A DNA stretch of 64,000 nt from Legionella maceachernii (GTDB lineage Bacteria > Pseudomonadota > Gammaproteobacteria > Legionellales > Legionellaceae), in contig NZ_FUXJ01000002.1 of NCBI RefSeq assembly GCF_900167045.1, positions 137,898-201,897 of the forward strand, written 5' to 3'. The notes under the pieces were generated by a model. The model was not told the DNA's origin, ran no database searches, and saw only the letters and a list, made by a program, of their open reading frames with translations. Positions 8,557 through 17,950 of the stretch are shown here, piece after piece. Every line of letters starts with the position of its first letter. Position 1 is the first letter of the stretch. Both the position numbers and the translations under genes were made by a program.

Positions 8557-10367
8557 TAAAAAACGCTATTATTTGTCAATAGATCTTGAGGTAATTCCCT
8601 TAGGGGTGGCGAAGAAGCTGCTGCGTTGGAAAAGAAACAATCCTTACCTGATTGATAGTTCGAGTTCAATGAGGTTTGTTTTTCGGTTGATTCACGTTTT
8701 CGGGCAGCTTCAATAAGCTTAAGAAGCCACGCGTTGCTGTCCGCATAAAAAGACGCATCATGGCCTAGATGATCAGTCCGATCGATATCAATTCCCTTTT
8801 GTTGAAGTAAAAAGCAGACCGCTTCGATATCATTATTCTTTACGGCTTTTATAAGTACAGTTTCACCGTTTGCGTTTCTGGCATTGATATCGGCTCCTAG
8901 GTGAACAAATCGTCGAAAATAGGTCTCAAGAAGGGCGCGTGTTTTTTTCGTTGGATTATTGTTCAGAAGGCAAAATAAAACAGTTTCTCCATTCGCATCG
9001 TGTTGATTGACCGATGCGCCGAAATTCATTAATAATTCTACCCCAGCAACATGACCTGCTCGCAGCATGTGAGACAAGGCTGTTTCTCCGGAAGAAAGGA
9101 GAAGGTTTGGGGTAATCCCTAAGTCTAGTTGTTTGTGCATTTCTTCAAGAGAATCTTTGCTGTCGAAATTCAGCAAAAATTGCTCAAATTTTACTCTTTG
9201 TGGAGTACCTTCTCCGATTTGCTCAGCAAGCTGTCCCTCGGTTTGACTGCTTATTTCAGGGGTATGGTCGAGTATCACCCGACCTATCCCTTTGTTTTCG
9301 AGACACCGCGCAATCAGTAAAGCATCGCAGGCTTGGTATTCTGTTATGGCTGATGGGTGAGTGCTCATTGAAGAGGCCACTGCACAGGGATTGGCACCCA
9401 GTGATAATAAGCAACGTACGCTGTTTATTTTTCCGTGCCGTGTTGCAAACAGCAAGGGCGTTTCCCCCCAGCTGTTTTTTTGTTCCAATTGACTTTTTGT
9501 AAAATGAGCGCGAATAAGCTCAGGTGAGTCAGCCAAAATTGCTTTGTGAAATTCTGAAAATGCATCTTGAGGAATAATGCTCCGCTGAGGTTTAAAGAGC
9601 GGGGAAATTTGTGCTGCATGCACACTGCTACGGATCATATCCTCTGACGGCTTGCGTGATAAATCACGACAAGCCTTTTTCATTTCATCAATCTTCGCTA
9701 ATTTAAATTGATTACTTGCAACAAGCCCTTTGCCATAGTATGCGTTATGAATGGCATTAACTGAGTCTGATTCTGCCAGCGCTGCCATTTCTAAATAAGT
9801 AAAAACATAACGCATGGCTGCTTCAGAACGGTCCAAATCTGACTTTAAATGGATAGCAAAATTCAGATAAAGATTGGCAATGAGCAAATAACCCGGGGTA
9901 CCATGCCATTTAGCTTTTTCTATTAATAGAGGTAACGCTTCGAAAGCGGAGGTAAATTGTTTTTCCTTTATTAAGATAAAAAATTGGTTGACTACCTGTC
10001 TAAGTGCATGAAAAGAATGAAACAATAAAGCAACCTCTAAAAAATCATCCTTTTTTTCAGGAGTTTCCATTGCTTGTTTAAAATTATAAAAGCCCAGTAC
10101 CATCTCTTGTTCACTCAGGTTCTCCGATTTTCTGAAGCGAAATTCAGGAGAGCCTTTTATCGTGAATGCGTCTAACTTACTTTGCCAAAAGGGAACAAAA
10201 GCGGGCAAATCCAAAAGCGTTCTAATGGTGGGATTTTTGCAGTAAGAGGAAAGTTGTGCAAGAGAGAGTTTACTTATTAATGACAATACCGATGTAAAAT
10301 TTTCTTGAGTTGGATTGTCATTAAAATTCTTTAAGCGAAGCTCGAGAAGAAGGTTGCTCACCATCAC
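8556..10367 (-). CDS. Ankyrin-repeat protein, candidate Dot/Icm effector
   Basis: A 603-residue protein without signal peptide or membrane helix. The N-terminal half (1 to about 260) is helical and resembles an uncharacterised Legionella N-terminal module (SSYCKNPTIRTLL, FVPFWQSKLDAF). Ankyrin repeats are visible at about 298-330 (GETPLLFATRHGK), 426-455 (GETALSHMLRAGH), 459-495 (GETVLFCLLNNN) and 499-530 (GETVLIKAVKNND), with a degenerate one after that. The tail is polar and ends NNSVF. Ankyrin proteins in this genus are often host-directed type IV effectors, but translocation is inference. AAGGAAAG supports the first ATG. The next gene upstream on this strand is another effector candidate. 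Confidence 0.8.
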   Translation of the reverse strand: MMVSNLLLELRLKNFNDNPTQENFTSVLSLISKLSLAQLSSYCKNPTIRTLLDLPAFVPFWQSKLDAFTIKGSPEFRFRKSENLSEQEMVLGFYNFKQAMETPEKKDDFLEVALLFHSFHALRQVVNQFFILIKEKQFTSAFEALPLLIEKAKWHGTPGYLLIANLYLNFAIHLKSDLDRSEAAMRYVFTYLEMAALAESDSVNAIHNAYYGKGLVASNQFKLAKIDEMKKACRDLSRKPSEDMIRSSVHAAQISPLFKPQRSIIPQDAFSEFHKAILADSPELIRAHFTKSQLEQKNSWGETPLLFATRHGKINSVRCLLSLGANPCAVASSMSTHPSAITEYQACDALLIARCLENKGIGRVILDHTPEISSQTEGQLAEQIGEGTPQRVKFEQFLLNFDSKDSLEEMHKQLDLGITPNLLLSSGETALSHMLRAGHVAGVELLMNFGASVNQHDANGETVLFCLLNNNPTKKTRALLETYFRRFVHLGADINARNANGETVLIKAVKNNDIEAVCFLLQQKGIDIDRTDHLGHDASFYADSNAWLLKLIEAARKRESTEKQTSLNSNYQSGKDCFFSNAAASSPPLRELPQDLLTNNSVF

Positions 10368-10456
10368 TTTCCTTATCCAATAGGTAAAGGCTTATTATTT
10401 TAACTAAATTGTGAGCAATTTGCATTAAATAGATAATTTAACGGTTTATAGTTGGC

Positions 10457-13192
10457 TTATAATTTGGTTGAAACGATAATCCCTTCTTGTGTTTTATCCT
10501 TAACGGTTTTATCCGTTTCTTCTTCGAGTGTCGCACTTGTGGATTGAGCGAGCTCTTGTAAGGCCTGGATTTCAAGCTGTTCAGTCTCATCAAGCGCTTC
10601 GTCAAACTCCAAATCCACTTCTTTGTGATCGGCTTCCACTGTGCTCCCTCCCATAAGATCAATCATTTTTGCTGAACTTTCCATTGACTTTTTATTGATT
10701 ATTTCGAGAAGCATAAGGGATTCCCGGTGCATTTGGCTGCTTTCCAATTTGCCAAGGTTGTAGTCAGTTGCTTTAAGGCCATGGGTAATGCATTGGTTTA
10801 AATAATCAGTTATTGTTTTCTTATTTGCTTCAGGATTTTTTGCGAAAGCGAGGAGTACTTGATTAAGATCATTAATTCTATCTAATTTGACTGCCGCATC
10901 AAACGCTTCGGCTATTTTGGCGTCGAGCCCATTATCACCATGCACCAGATGAAGAAGTTCCCTCAATTGCTTTTGTATATCCATTTGCAAATTGAGCTCA
11001 ACGTGCTTTAAAAAGCCCTTATTGGACACTTGATGGCAAAAATGGTGAATGGCGTCGAGTGCGTATTTCATTGCATGCGCTTTTTCGATGGGATCCTGAA
11101 TCTTCACGATTTCGAATTGGTATCGCTCAATTATGGCAATGGCATGTTCTTGTAACCCTTCAGGATAAGATTTGGCAATCCGACGCAAATCTTCGATATT
11201 CACATACTCTTCGTGGGGATTAAAATCCCTCAATGCAGGGAATAAGCTCAGCTCGGTGATCTTTGCTAATTCGGTCATTGGGATATGAAGCGTATTTCCT
11301 GATTGATGGCAGGTGGACAGATTGACCCCATTTTTTCTAAAAATGGAAACCAGTTGTTCAGCATCGAAATTTGCAAAAGTAAGACTGACTGTTCCTGCGT
11401 GTTCACGAAGGGCGACAATATTATTCGTGTTGCGATAAGTCCAAGGGTTGCGGTAAGGTCTACCATCATCGGTAAAAAGTACTGGATTATTCACTAATTT
11501 TTCTAATAGAAAGCTTTGTTTTATAAGATTGTGATGAGTTAGAAATAGTTCTGGGCTCATCGCAGAACCATTCAGTTCAGGAAAGTTTTTAAAAGTGTCA
11601 CCAATACGTCTGTTTATTGCCGTTTTTATTTTTAAGGCATCCACTTCAAGGGTTTTTAATTGAGTAAACTGAGCTTCCAATTGCTCTAATTCTGGCGATT
11701 TTTTTCCCCCTTTTTGTTTAAGGTCGGTAATTGATTTTTCGAGTTTTTTTAGTTTAGTTTGGTGAGTAGCAATAATCTCATCCAGCATGAGATTAATTTT
11801 GTGCTGATTTTGGAACAAATGAACAAAGCTATCGACTTTAGCAGCGAAAGAGGAGTCGTCAATAAGCATTCTATTTCTTCCTTGATTATGTCGAGAATGC
11901 CTACTAATCCCAACAGGAATCAAACTAAAACGAGTGTCGATAGCTAATTTGTCTTTATCCATGGTGACTTGGTCAAAAACATAAAGTGATTTTCCCTCTT
12001 TTATGCCTTTGTTTTGTCCTGCAAGCATTCCTATGAAATCCGGATCATTGCACAAGTAGCTGAATGCTTCTAGCTTACCAAAGTCTTCCAGGAACTGATC
12101 ACGGTTCAGTTCACTTCCTACAGGGATAATGCTCGCATAGTGATAGTACTTGTCACCGATTTTTTTAATGGATCCCCATGAAAGCCCACTTGGAACGATG
12201 ACCTTTTGTTCTTCACCTCTGGCGAATTCACTCAGCAATTGGATTCGATCAAAAGGCACAAATAATGCCGCCTTCCCTTCAAATTCGACCATATTCGAAT
12301 TGGTCGTGGTAAACCCTAATAGTCTTGAGAGATTTAATGCAATGGCTTCTCTTTGCACTTCGGTTGCTTTACCGTGTTTAGGTAACTTAAGGATGGCTTG
12401 AGTTGATAATTTAAAATCGTTTCTGTTTGCATTATATTCTGAGAAATCCATGTTACCTGCTTGCTGAATGTTTTTTAGTTTTTGTTTTACTTCAGCGAAA
12501 CTGAGTAATGATAATTTTTCTGTTACACCTCCGGCTTGTTCGGAAAGTGTACAAAAAAGAGCGGGAGTGCCGTCTTGCTTTGGAATGTCAATGATGCGTA
12601 ATCGAGCAATTTTATTGAGATCGTGGAGTAAATTTAATTCAGCAGTGAGTTGTTGTTGAGTAAGATCATCCTTTGCTTTTCTTAGAAGTTGCTCGTGATT
12701 CTCTATGGCTATTCGTAAATCTTTATAAGTGACTAGCTTGAGATGGGGCATTTTTTGTTGGACAATGAGTATTAATTTTTTAATTGCATCCTGCTTCAAA
12801 TGATCGAATTCCTCATCCATCTCCTCAGTAAGGTAACGAGCGACTCTAGGTGTGTAATCAGTGTTGGGAAGCACTCTTAATTCATCCCGCATTTTTTCTT
12901 CCAAATCCATGCGTTGATCTAATTTTTGTTCGTCATAATTCGTACAGGCAGGAGGAATCGTGTTGGAGAATTGCAGGGCCTCATCCAAGATGGCCGTAAA
13001 AACACTAAAATAGGGTTTTGTTGGCTCAATTTCAGTGAGTTTTAAAAAATCAGGTCCCCAATCATCGATGCGCTCGATAGCTTCTGCGAGTAATGCATAA
13101 TTTGTATTCTCCAACCAGGAGTCTTTATAGGCCTCACCAAATTTGTGCTTTAAATAGAAAGCGATTAATCTTTTTTTTACTTGAGGATCCAT
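10457..13192 (-). CDS. Large uncharacterised protein, candidate Dot/Icm effector with kinase-like motifs
   Basis: A 911-residue protein that I cannot assign to a named gene. It has no signal peptide or membrane helix. A middle block has an order reminiscent of atypical kinases: EAIALNLSRLLGF (282-294), a hydrophobic strand with ALFVPFDR (309-316), CNDPDFIGMLAGQNKG (381-396) and LYVFDQV (403-409). This resemblance is weak and unproven. A coiled-coil is likely at about 480-525 (KLKKLEKSITDLKQ). The last 60 residues are rich in Glu (DLEFDEALDETEQLE, LEEETDK), like the E-block signals of Dot/Icm substrates. AAGGAGGAGCT directly precedes the ATG at 13192. It is divergent from the first lapC paralogue. 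Confidence 0.75.
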   Translation of the reverse strand: MDPQVKKRLIAFYLKHKFGEAYKDSWLENTNYALLAEAIERIDDWGPDFLKLTEIEPTKPYFSVFTAILDEALQFSNTIPPACTNYDEQKLDQRMDLEEKMRDELRVLPNTDYTPRVARYLTEEMDEEFDHLKQDAIKKLILIVQQKMPHLKLVTYKDLRIAIENHEQLLRKAKDDLTQQQLTAELNLLHDLNKIARLRIIDIPKQDGTPALFCTLSEQAGGVTEKLSLLSFAEVKQKLKNIQQAGNMDFSEYNANRNDFKLSTQAILKLPKHGKATEVQREAIALNLSRLLGFTTTNSNMVEFEGKAALFVPFDRIQLLSEFARGEEQKVIVPSGLSWGSIKKIGDKYYHYASIIPVGSELNRDQFLEDFGKLEAFSYLCNDPDFIGMLAGQNKGIKEGKSLYVFDQVTMDKDKLAIDTRFSLIPVGISRHSRHNQGRNRMLIDDSSFAAKVDSFVHLFQNQHKINLMLDEIIATHQTKLKKLEKSITDLKQKGGKKSPELEQLEAQFTQLKTLEVDALKIKTAINRRIGDTFKNFPELNGSAMSPELFLTHHNLIKQSFLLEKLVNNPVLFTDDGRPYRNPWTYRNTNNIVALREHAGTVSLTFANFDAEQLVSIFRKNGVNLSTCHQSGNTLHIPMTELAKITELSLFPALRDFNPHEEYVNIEDLRRIAKSYPEGLQEHAIAIIERYQFEIVKIQDPIEKAHAMKYALDAIHHFCHQVSNKGFLKHVELNLQMDIQKQLRELLHLVHGDNGLDAKIAEAFDAAVKLDRINDLNQVLLAFAKNPEANKKTITDYLNQCITHGLKATDYNLGKLESSQMHRESLMLLEIINKKSMESSAKMIDLMGGSTVEADHKEVDLEFDEALDETEQLEIQALQELAQSTSATLEEETDKTVKDKTQEGIIVSTKL

Positions 13193-13411
13193 AGCTCCTC
13201 CTTACAGTTGATTATAATTTATATAGTATGTGTATAGATTAAACCAAAATGATTAAGTAGGTATTAACACTGAGAAATCATTGAGAATTTACAATTAGCC
13301 AAAAGCATAAACAAAATAATGAGCTAATTATCATGGATTAATGTCTTATCTTATTTTGCAAGATCCTAAAGGATCACTTATTATTTTTTTAAATATTAGA
13401 TGGGCTTGTGA

Positions 13412-15313
13412 ATGAATTTGAATAAAAGAGAGGCGCTTACTCGTTTTATAGTTTGGTTCTTTCTTGCTAATACGCTTTTATTTTGGGAATTGGGCTTTGA
13501 GTTCTTGAAAGCCATTTTTCTGTCAAAAACGTTATTTGCTAACACAGCAGCTGATTTTAATACGGTCGTTGGCAAGACGGTCATTGTCCTTTTCGCGATA
13601 CTCAATTATTTAAGCTACATGATGCTTTTGGTGTTTATTCCGGCTTGTCTCTTACTGTTAATTGCTTATTTTTTTCCGTATAAAAAACTCATTTGGTCTT
13701 TAAGTGTCTTTCTGGCTACCGTTTGTATCGTACTCTTGATTGTGGATACTCGCATTTATTTAATGTTTAAATTTCATCTTAATTTTTTAATCTTGTCCTT
13801 AATTTTTCATACCCAGTGGAACGAGGTCTTTGATTTTTCGGCACAAGAAATCACTTATTGTGCCATGCTAATTTTGACGGTCTTTGTATTTGAAGTCGGC
13901 ATTGCCTGGGTGGTTTGGAAAAAAATTGTTTTAGCTGAGCGATTTAAAATAGGTAAATCCATTTCCTTGGCGTGGTCTGGTTGTTTTTTATTCAGTTATT
14001 TTACTTTAACCTTGTCGATTATCAATAATAATAACCTCTTTACTCAGCAAATACCCAATTTACCTCTTTACAATCAAATAGTTAGCAATTTGATCCCCGG
14101 CAAATATGCAAAAATGATTTTAACTCGTTTCAGTGAAAGTAATTTCGCCCAACCTATTTTCACCAATGACAAGTTAAAGTACCCGCTGAATTCAATGCGA
14201 TGTGATAAACCGATGAACTCTTATAATATTATTTTAATCATGGTTGATTCACTGCGTTTTGATAACCTACAAAAAGGGTATATGCCTAATGTCATGAAAT
14301 TCGCGAAGAAAAGTTGGCAATTTCAAAATCATTTAAGTGGCGGAAATTCGACACAACCAGGATTATTTTCCATCTTTTATTCTATACCAAGTAGTTATTG
14401 GACAGCTGCGTTAAAACAAAAAGTTCCCGCGGTTCTTACGGAATTACTGATTAAAAATGGGTATTCCACACACGTCTTTTGGTCCAGTGTTTTGTACAAC
14501 CCACCCTTTGATAAAACGATTTTTACAGGATTAACCAATCTTGATATTAATGGTTCGCATAAAGGTAACGTCGGTGATAAAGACAGGGATATAACGCAAA
14601 AAGCCATTGATTTTTTGCTTACAAAGAATCATAAAGTGCCTTTTTTTCTGTACTTATTCTATGATGCGCCTCACGGTTTTTGCCGTGAACAAAATTTCCC
14701 AGCGCCTTATCAACCTGCACCGAATGAATGTTCTCGCATTGATTTAACGAATGAAGTGGATCCTAAACCTTTTTATAATCGCTATCTTAATGCGGTGAAT
14801 TTTGACGACGAAGAAATTGCCAAGGTACTCAATACGATTGAGCAACAGGGGTATTTAGAGAATAGTATTGTCATTTTTACTGCCGATCATGGCCAGGAAT
14901 TTAATGATAACAAGCAAAATTATTGGGGGCATGCGGGAAATTTTACTCGGGCGCAAATCCAGGTACCGCTGCTTATTCATTGGCCTGGTCAATCACCACG
15001 CACAATAGATTATTTAACCACGAGTTATGACATTCTTCCTACTTTAGCTAAGCATGTGTTCAATTGCCAGAATCCGACTCAAGATTACAGCATTGGCCAG
15101 GATTTATTAAAAGAGCAAGGGCGGTTACCGTTTGTTATAGCAGGAAGTTATATCAACATGGGCGTGGTAGAGTATGACCGTCTTACGACGTTGCAGGTTT
15201 CTGGTGATGTGACCATTACTGATCTTCATGCTGAGCCTACACCTGATGCAGAACCAAGAATGGGTAGTCTAAAGCAGGTATTGACCCTAATGCGTCGGTA
15301 TTATGAGAAGTGA
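13412..15313 (+). CDS. LapC/PbgA (YejM)-like inner-membrane sulfatase-fold protein, copy 1
   Basis: A 633-residue protein with about five membrane helices in the first 210 residues (DUF3413 type) and a periplasmic alkaline-phosphatase/sulfatase-fold domain. Family marks are IMVDSLRFD, GGNSTQPGLFSIFYSIPSSYW, FFLYLFYDAPHGF and FTADHGQEFND. In Enterobacteria PbgA/LapC senses periplasmic-leaflet LPS and restrains LapB/FtsH proteolysis of LpxC, so it controls LPS synthesis without sulfatase activity. The E. coli protein is about 590 residues. A closely similar second copy lies at 20427-22331. The ATG at 13412 is the simplest start. It is divergent from the effector candidate and opens a long plus-strand block. 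Confidence 0.85.
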   Translation: MNLNKREALTRFIVWFFLANTLLFWELGFEFLKAIFLSKTLFANTAADFNTVVGKTVIVLFAILNYLSYMMLLVFIPACLLLLIAYFFPYKKLIWSLSVFLATVCIVLLIVDTRIYLMFKFHLNFLILSLIFHTQWNEVFDFSAQEITYCAMLILTVFVFEVGIAWVVWKKIVLAERFKIGKSISLAWSGCFLFSYFTLTLSIINNNNLFTQQIPNLPLYNQIVSNLIPGKYAKMILTRFSESNFAQPIFTNDKLKYPLNSMRCDKPMNSYNIILIMVDSLRFDNLQKGYMPNVMKFAKKSWQFQNHLSGGNSTQPGLFSIFYSIPSSYWTAALKQKVPAVLTELLIKNGYSTHVFWSSVLYNPPFDKTIFTGLTNLDINGSHKGNVGDKDRDITQKAIDFLLTKNHKVPFFLYLFYDAPHGFCREQNFPAPYQPAPNECSRIDLTNEVDPKPFYNRYLNAVNFDDEEIAKVLNTIEQQGYLENSIVIFTADHGQEFNDNKQNYWGHAGNFTRAQIQVPLLIHWPGQSPRTIDYLTTSYDILPTLAKHVFNCQNPTQDYSIGQDLLKEQGRLPFVIAGSYINMGVVEYDRLTTLQVSGDVTITDLHAEPTPDAEPRMGSLKQVLTLMRRYYEK

Positions 15314-15420
15314 TTATTATATAGTTCACTTCCGCACAAATAGACTCCTTCCCTTCGCAGGGGATACAAAGTGCATTGCAATCAAGCCCTAACTCATTGC
15401 ACAAGCTGAAGTATTGTCTT

Positions 15421-15440
15421 AAAGTCGATAAATCGACTTT
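15421..15440. promoter_or_regulatory. Perfect palindrome upstream of the split aminopropyltransferase-like genes
   Basis: AAAGTCGAT and ATCGACTTT, nine-base arms separated by two bases, end 17 bases before the TTG start at 15458. The symmetry and position suit an operator or a small leader hairpin. No U-tract follows, so it is not a terminator. Confidence 0.4.
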
Positions 15441-15457
15441 GGAATAGTGAGAATGAA

Positions 15458-16096
15458 TTGATTAAAAATAAAAAAATCTCAAACGCTCTCTTCATCCTTC
15501 ACACCCTATTCTTTCTTTCTGGTGTTGCGGCTTTAATCTATCAATTGATGTGGCAAAGACTATTATTTGGTGTACTGGGTGTTGATCTTGAGTCGATCAC
15601 TATTATTGTTTCTGTCTTCATGTTTGGCTTAGGCATTGGCGGTTTATGCGGAGGTTACTTAGCTGATCGATACGTAAGTAAATTGCCAAGCCTTTATATT
15701 CTTCTCGAATTATTGATTGCGATTTTTGGCTTCTTAAGCCCTATCGTGATCGATTGTATTGGTAGCTTTCATTATTTTAATACACGATTTTTTACTTTAT
15801 TTTGTAGTTTTCTTGTCTTTTCTATCCCAACTACATTAATGGGAGCAACTTTTCCCGTTTTAGTAACCTATGTGAATATTTTTGTACACAACATTGGTGA
15901 TGCTGTCGGAGGCCTCTATTTTTCAAATACATTGGGAGCGGCAGTTGGAGCACTGCTATCAGGATTTATTTTATTACTATTCGTGGATTTAAATGAGTCC
16001 GTTTATATTGCCGCTATGATTAATTTTTCTATTACTGTAATAGCGGCAGTCTATTTTTTATCTCCACACAAAGACCGAATTAAGGAAAAAAATTAG
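15458..16096 (+). CDS. Membrane half of a spermidine-synthase-like protein (N-terminal repeat only)
   Basis: A 212-residue protein that is almost entirely membrane helices (about six). It opens with the family signature FLSGVAALIYQLMWQRLL, followed by GLGIGGLCGGYLADR and PTTLMGATFPVL. In fused integral-membrane spermidine-synthase-like proteins this unit is followed in the same chain by a second similar membrane unit and a soluble synthase-fold domain. Here it ends with a stop at 16094-16096, and the rest is encoded by the next ORF. The start is TTG at 15458 with a poor ribosome-binding site; a nearby ATG at 15453 is closed at once by a stop. It may be half of a two-subunit protein or a degraded gene. 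Confidence 0.7.
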   Translation: MIKNKKISNALFILHTLFFLSGVAALIYQLMWQRLLFGVLGVDLESITIIVSVFMFGLGIGGLCGGYLADRYVSKLPSLYILLELLIAIFGFLSPIVIDCIGSFHYFNTRFFTLFCSFLVFSIPTTLMGATFPVLVTYVNIFVHNIGDAVGGLYFSNTLGAAVGALLSGFILLLFVDLNESVYIAAMINFSITVIAAVYFLSPHKDRIKEKN

Positions 16097-16259
16097 AATT
16101 GCGGAGATTATTTCGCGCCCCGTTCAAAGAGTTAATGTGTAACGCTTTGATTTTACATGGTATATTCACATAAGATAGTTCGATACTTTCTTAGGTTCTG
16201 TGTACCGCTCGCAATGGTGTTGGATTAAAAGAGATAACTTATCAAGGAGAACGACGATA

Positions 16260-17750
16260 ATGTGGGCAGGGGCATTAGCATTTAGCACCGGATTATTATC
16301 TCTTAGTTTAGAAATACTTTGGGTACGCCTGTTTAGTTTTGCAAATCACTCACTGCCCCAAGCCTTCGCTTATGTTTTGATAATGTTTTTATTAGGGATT
16401 GCTTTTGGTGCAGTGATTGGAAAGCGATTTTGTCAATCTAAGCGCAATTTATGGAACGTCTCTGGATTCATTTTAATTTGTTCCAGTGCAGTGAATATTC
16501 TTGGCCCTTTAGTCTATGTGCAATTCGCTAACACTCATCAGGAATTACTTGGGGCTAGTATTCTTTGCTTAACAGGATTTTTACCCGCGGTTATTTTTCC
16601 CATTGCTCATCATATAGGAACCATCAACATAACCTTTAATGTAGGAAGTAGGGTATCGCGAATTTATGTTGCAAATATTTTGGGCTGCACATTAGGACCG
16701 CTTTTTACGATGCTTTTATTGTCTTATTTCAGTACCCAACAATGCTTTTTATTTTGCAGTTTCCTGAGTTTAGCAGTGGCATTCTATTGTTTTTTGCCTA
16801 GTATTTCCTTGGTTGGTTTTGTGGCTATATTAGCATTGACAGGCATCCTCTTTTTGCCTTTTTTTTTCTACCACCCTCATCACCTGATTGCTCGACTATC
16901 AAATTTTTCCGATAAAATTCATCGAATAGTAGAAAACCAGTATGGTGTTATTGTGACCTACCATGGAAAGGGAAAAGGGGATTTCGTGTTTGGAGGAAAT
17001 GTCTATGATGGTGGGACAAATTTAGACCCAATTATTAATTCCAATAAAATTAATCGTGTCATCGTTCTTGCCAGTCTACAAGATAATCCCCAAAGAATAT
17101 TAATGATCGGGTTATCCATTGGCACTTGGCTTGAACTGGTTACCACTTTTCCAGGAGTAAAGCGCATTGATGTCGTTGAAATTAATCCTGGTTACCTAAC
17201 CGCAATGAAAGATTACCCTGCACAAGAACAAAGCTTACAGGATTATCGCGTTCATCTTTACATCGATGACATCCGACGTTGGTTGAAAACGCATCCTAAT
17301 CGAAAGTACGATTTAATCATTATGAATACCACTTTTCATTGGCGTGCTTACAGCTCCTATTTACTCTCACGTAATTTTTTGCAGATTCTAAAATCAAGAA
17401 TGTTACCTAATGCTATTCTGGCTTATAACACTACTGATTCTCCTGATGCATTTAAAACAGCAACGACTATTTTCCCCCACGCTTATCTTTATGAAAATTT
17501 TTTAATTGCCGCAGACTTTGATTGGCGTAGACGATTGCGGGATCCACAAGCCATTAATAAATTGAGTAAGCTTTCCCTTAATGGAAATTTGCTTTTTCCT
17601 CCTTCTGCTTTATCCACCTTAAAATCTTATCTTAGCGAACCTATTTTGACTCTTCAGGATATCGAAGCTAAAACACCTCGCCCACTGGAAGTGATAACGG
17701 ATCAAAATTTAATAACAGAATATCGATATGGAAAATACCGTGAGAATTAG
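16260..17750 (+). CDS. Membrane spermidine-synthase-like protein (second membrane repeat plus synthase fold)
   Basis: A protein of 496 residues from the ATG at 16260, preferred because AAGGAGA lies at 16244-16250; a GTG at 16200 would add 20 residues. The N-terminal membrane part starts LSLSLEILWVRLFSF, the same signature as the previous ORF, followed by LLGIAFGAVIGKRF. The C-terminal domain (after about residue 220) is a Rossmann methyltransferase/aminopropyltransferase fold: RILMIGLSIGTWLELV, VDVVEINPGYL, YIDDIRRWL, YDLIIMNTTFHWRAYSSYLLS. The usual acidic D in the substrate motif is replaced by N in IMNTT, so catalysis on polyamines is doubtful. The substrate is unknown. Confidence 0.7.
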   Translation: MWAGALAFSTGLLSLSLEILWVRLFSFANHSLPQAFAYVLIMFLLGIAFGAVIGKRFCQSKRNLWNVSGFILICSSAVNILGPLVYVQFANTHQELLGASILCLTGFLPAVIFPIAHHIGTINITFNVGSRVSRIYVANILGCTLGPLFTMLLLSYFSTQQCFLFCSFLSLAVAFYCFLPSISLVGFVAILALTGILFLPFFFYHPHHLIARLSNFSDKIHRIVENQYGVIVTYHGKGKGDFVFGGNVYDGGTNLDPIINSNKINRVIVLASLQDNPQRILMIGLSIGTWLELVTTFPGVKRIDVVEINPGYLTAMKDYPAQEQSLQDYRVHLYIDDIRRWLKTHPNRKYDLIIMNTTFHWRAYSSYLLSRNFLQILKSRMLPNAILAYNTTDSPDAFKTATTIFPHAYLYENFLIAADFDWRRRLRDPQAINKLSKLSLNGNLLFPPSALSTLKSYLSEPILTLQDIEAKTPRPLEVITDQNLITEYRYGKYREN

Positions 17751-17950
17751 GTCGATGATCGAGGGTGTAACTAAGGTTTCCCTTACATTCAACCGGATAA
17801 GCTTTCCTTATTTAAAGTTCTCCTTTACTATTGTTCGACTCAAAATTATTGGATGTGTAGCAGGACCATTCCTTTGTCATTAAAGCAATTGCCGCTGACA
17901 ACATCCCTTTGTTTCATTTAATCACTGGTTTTTACTTGCATGGAGCACTT

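Noticed and set aside
16097-16259. Single frameshift joining the two spermidine-synthase-like ORFs
   Set aside because: Both frames meet stops in the gap (TAA after the first ORF, TAG at 16176-16178 before the second), so one indel cannot join them.
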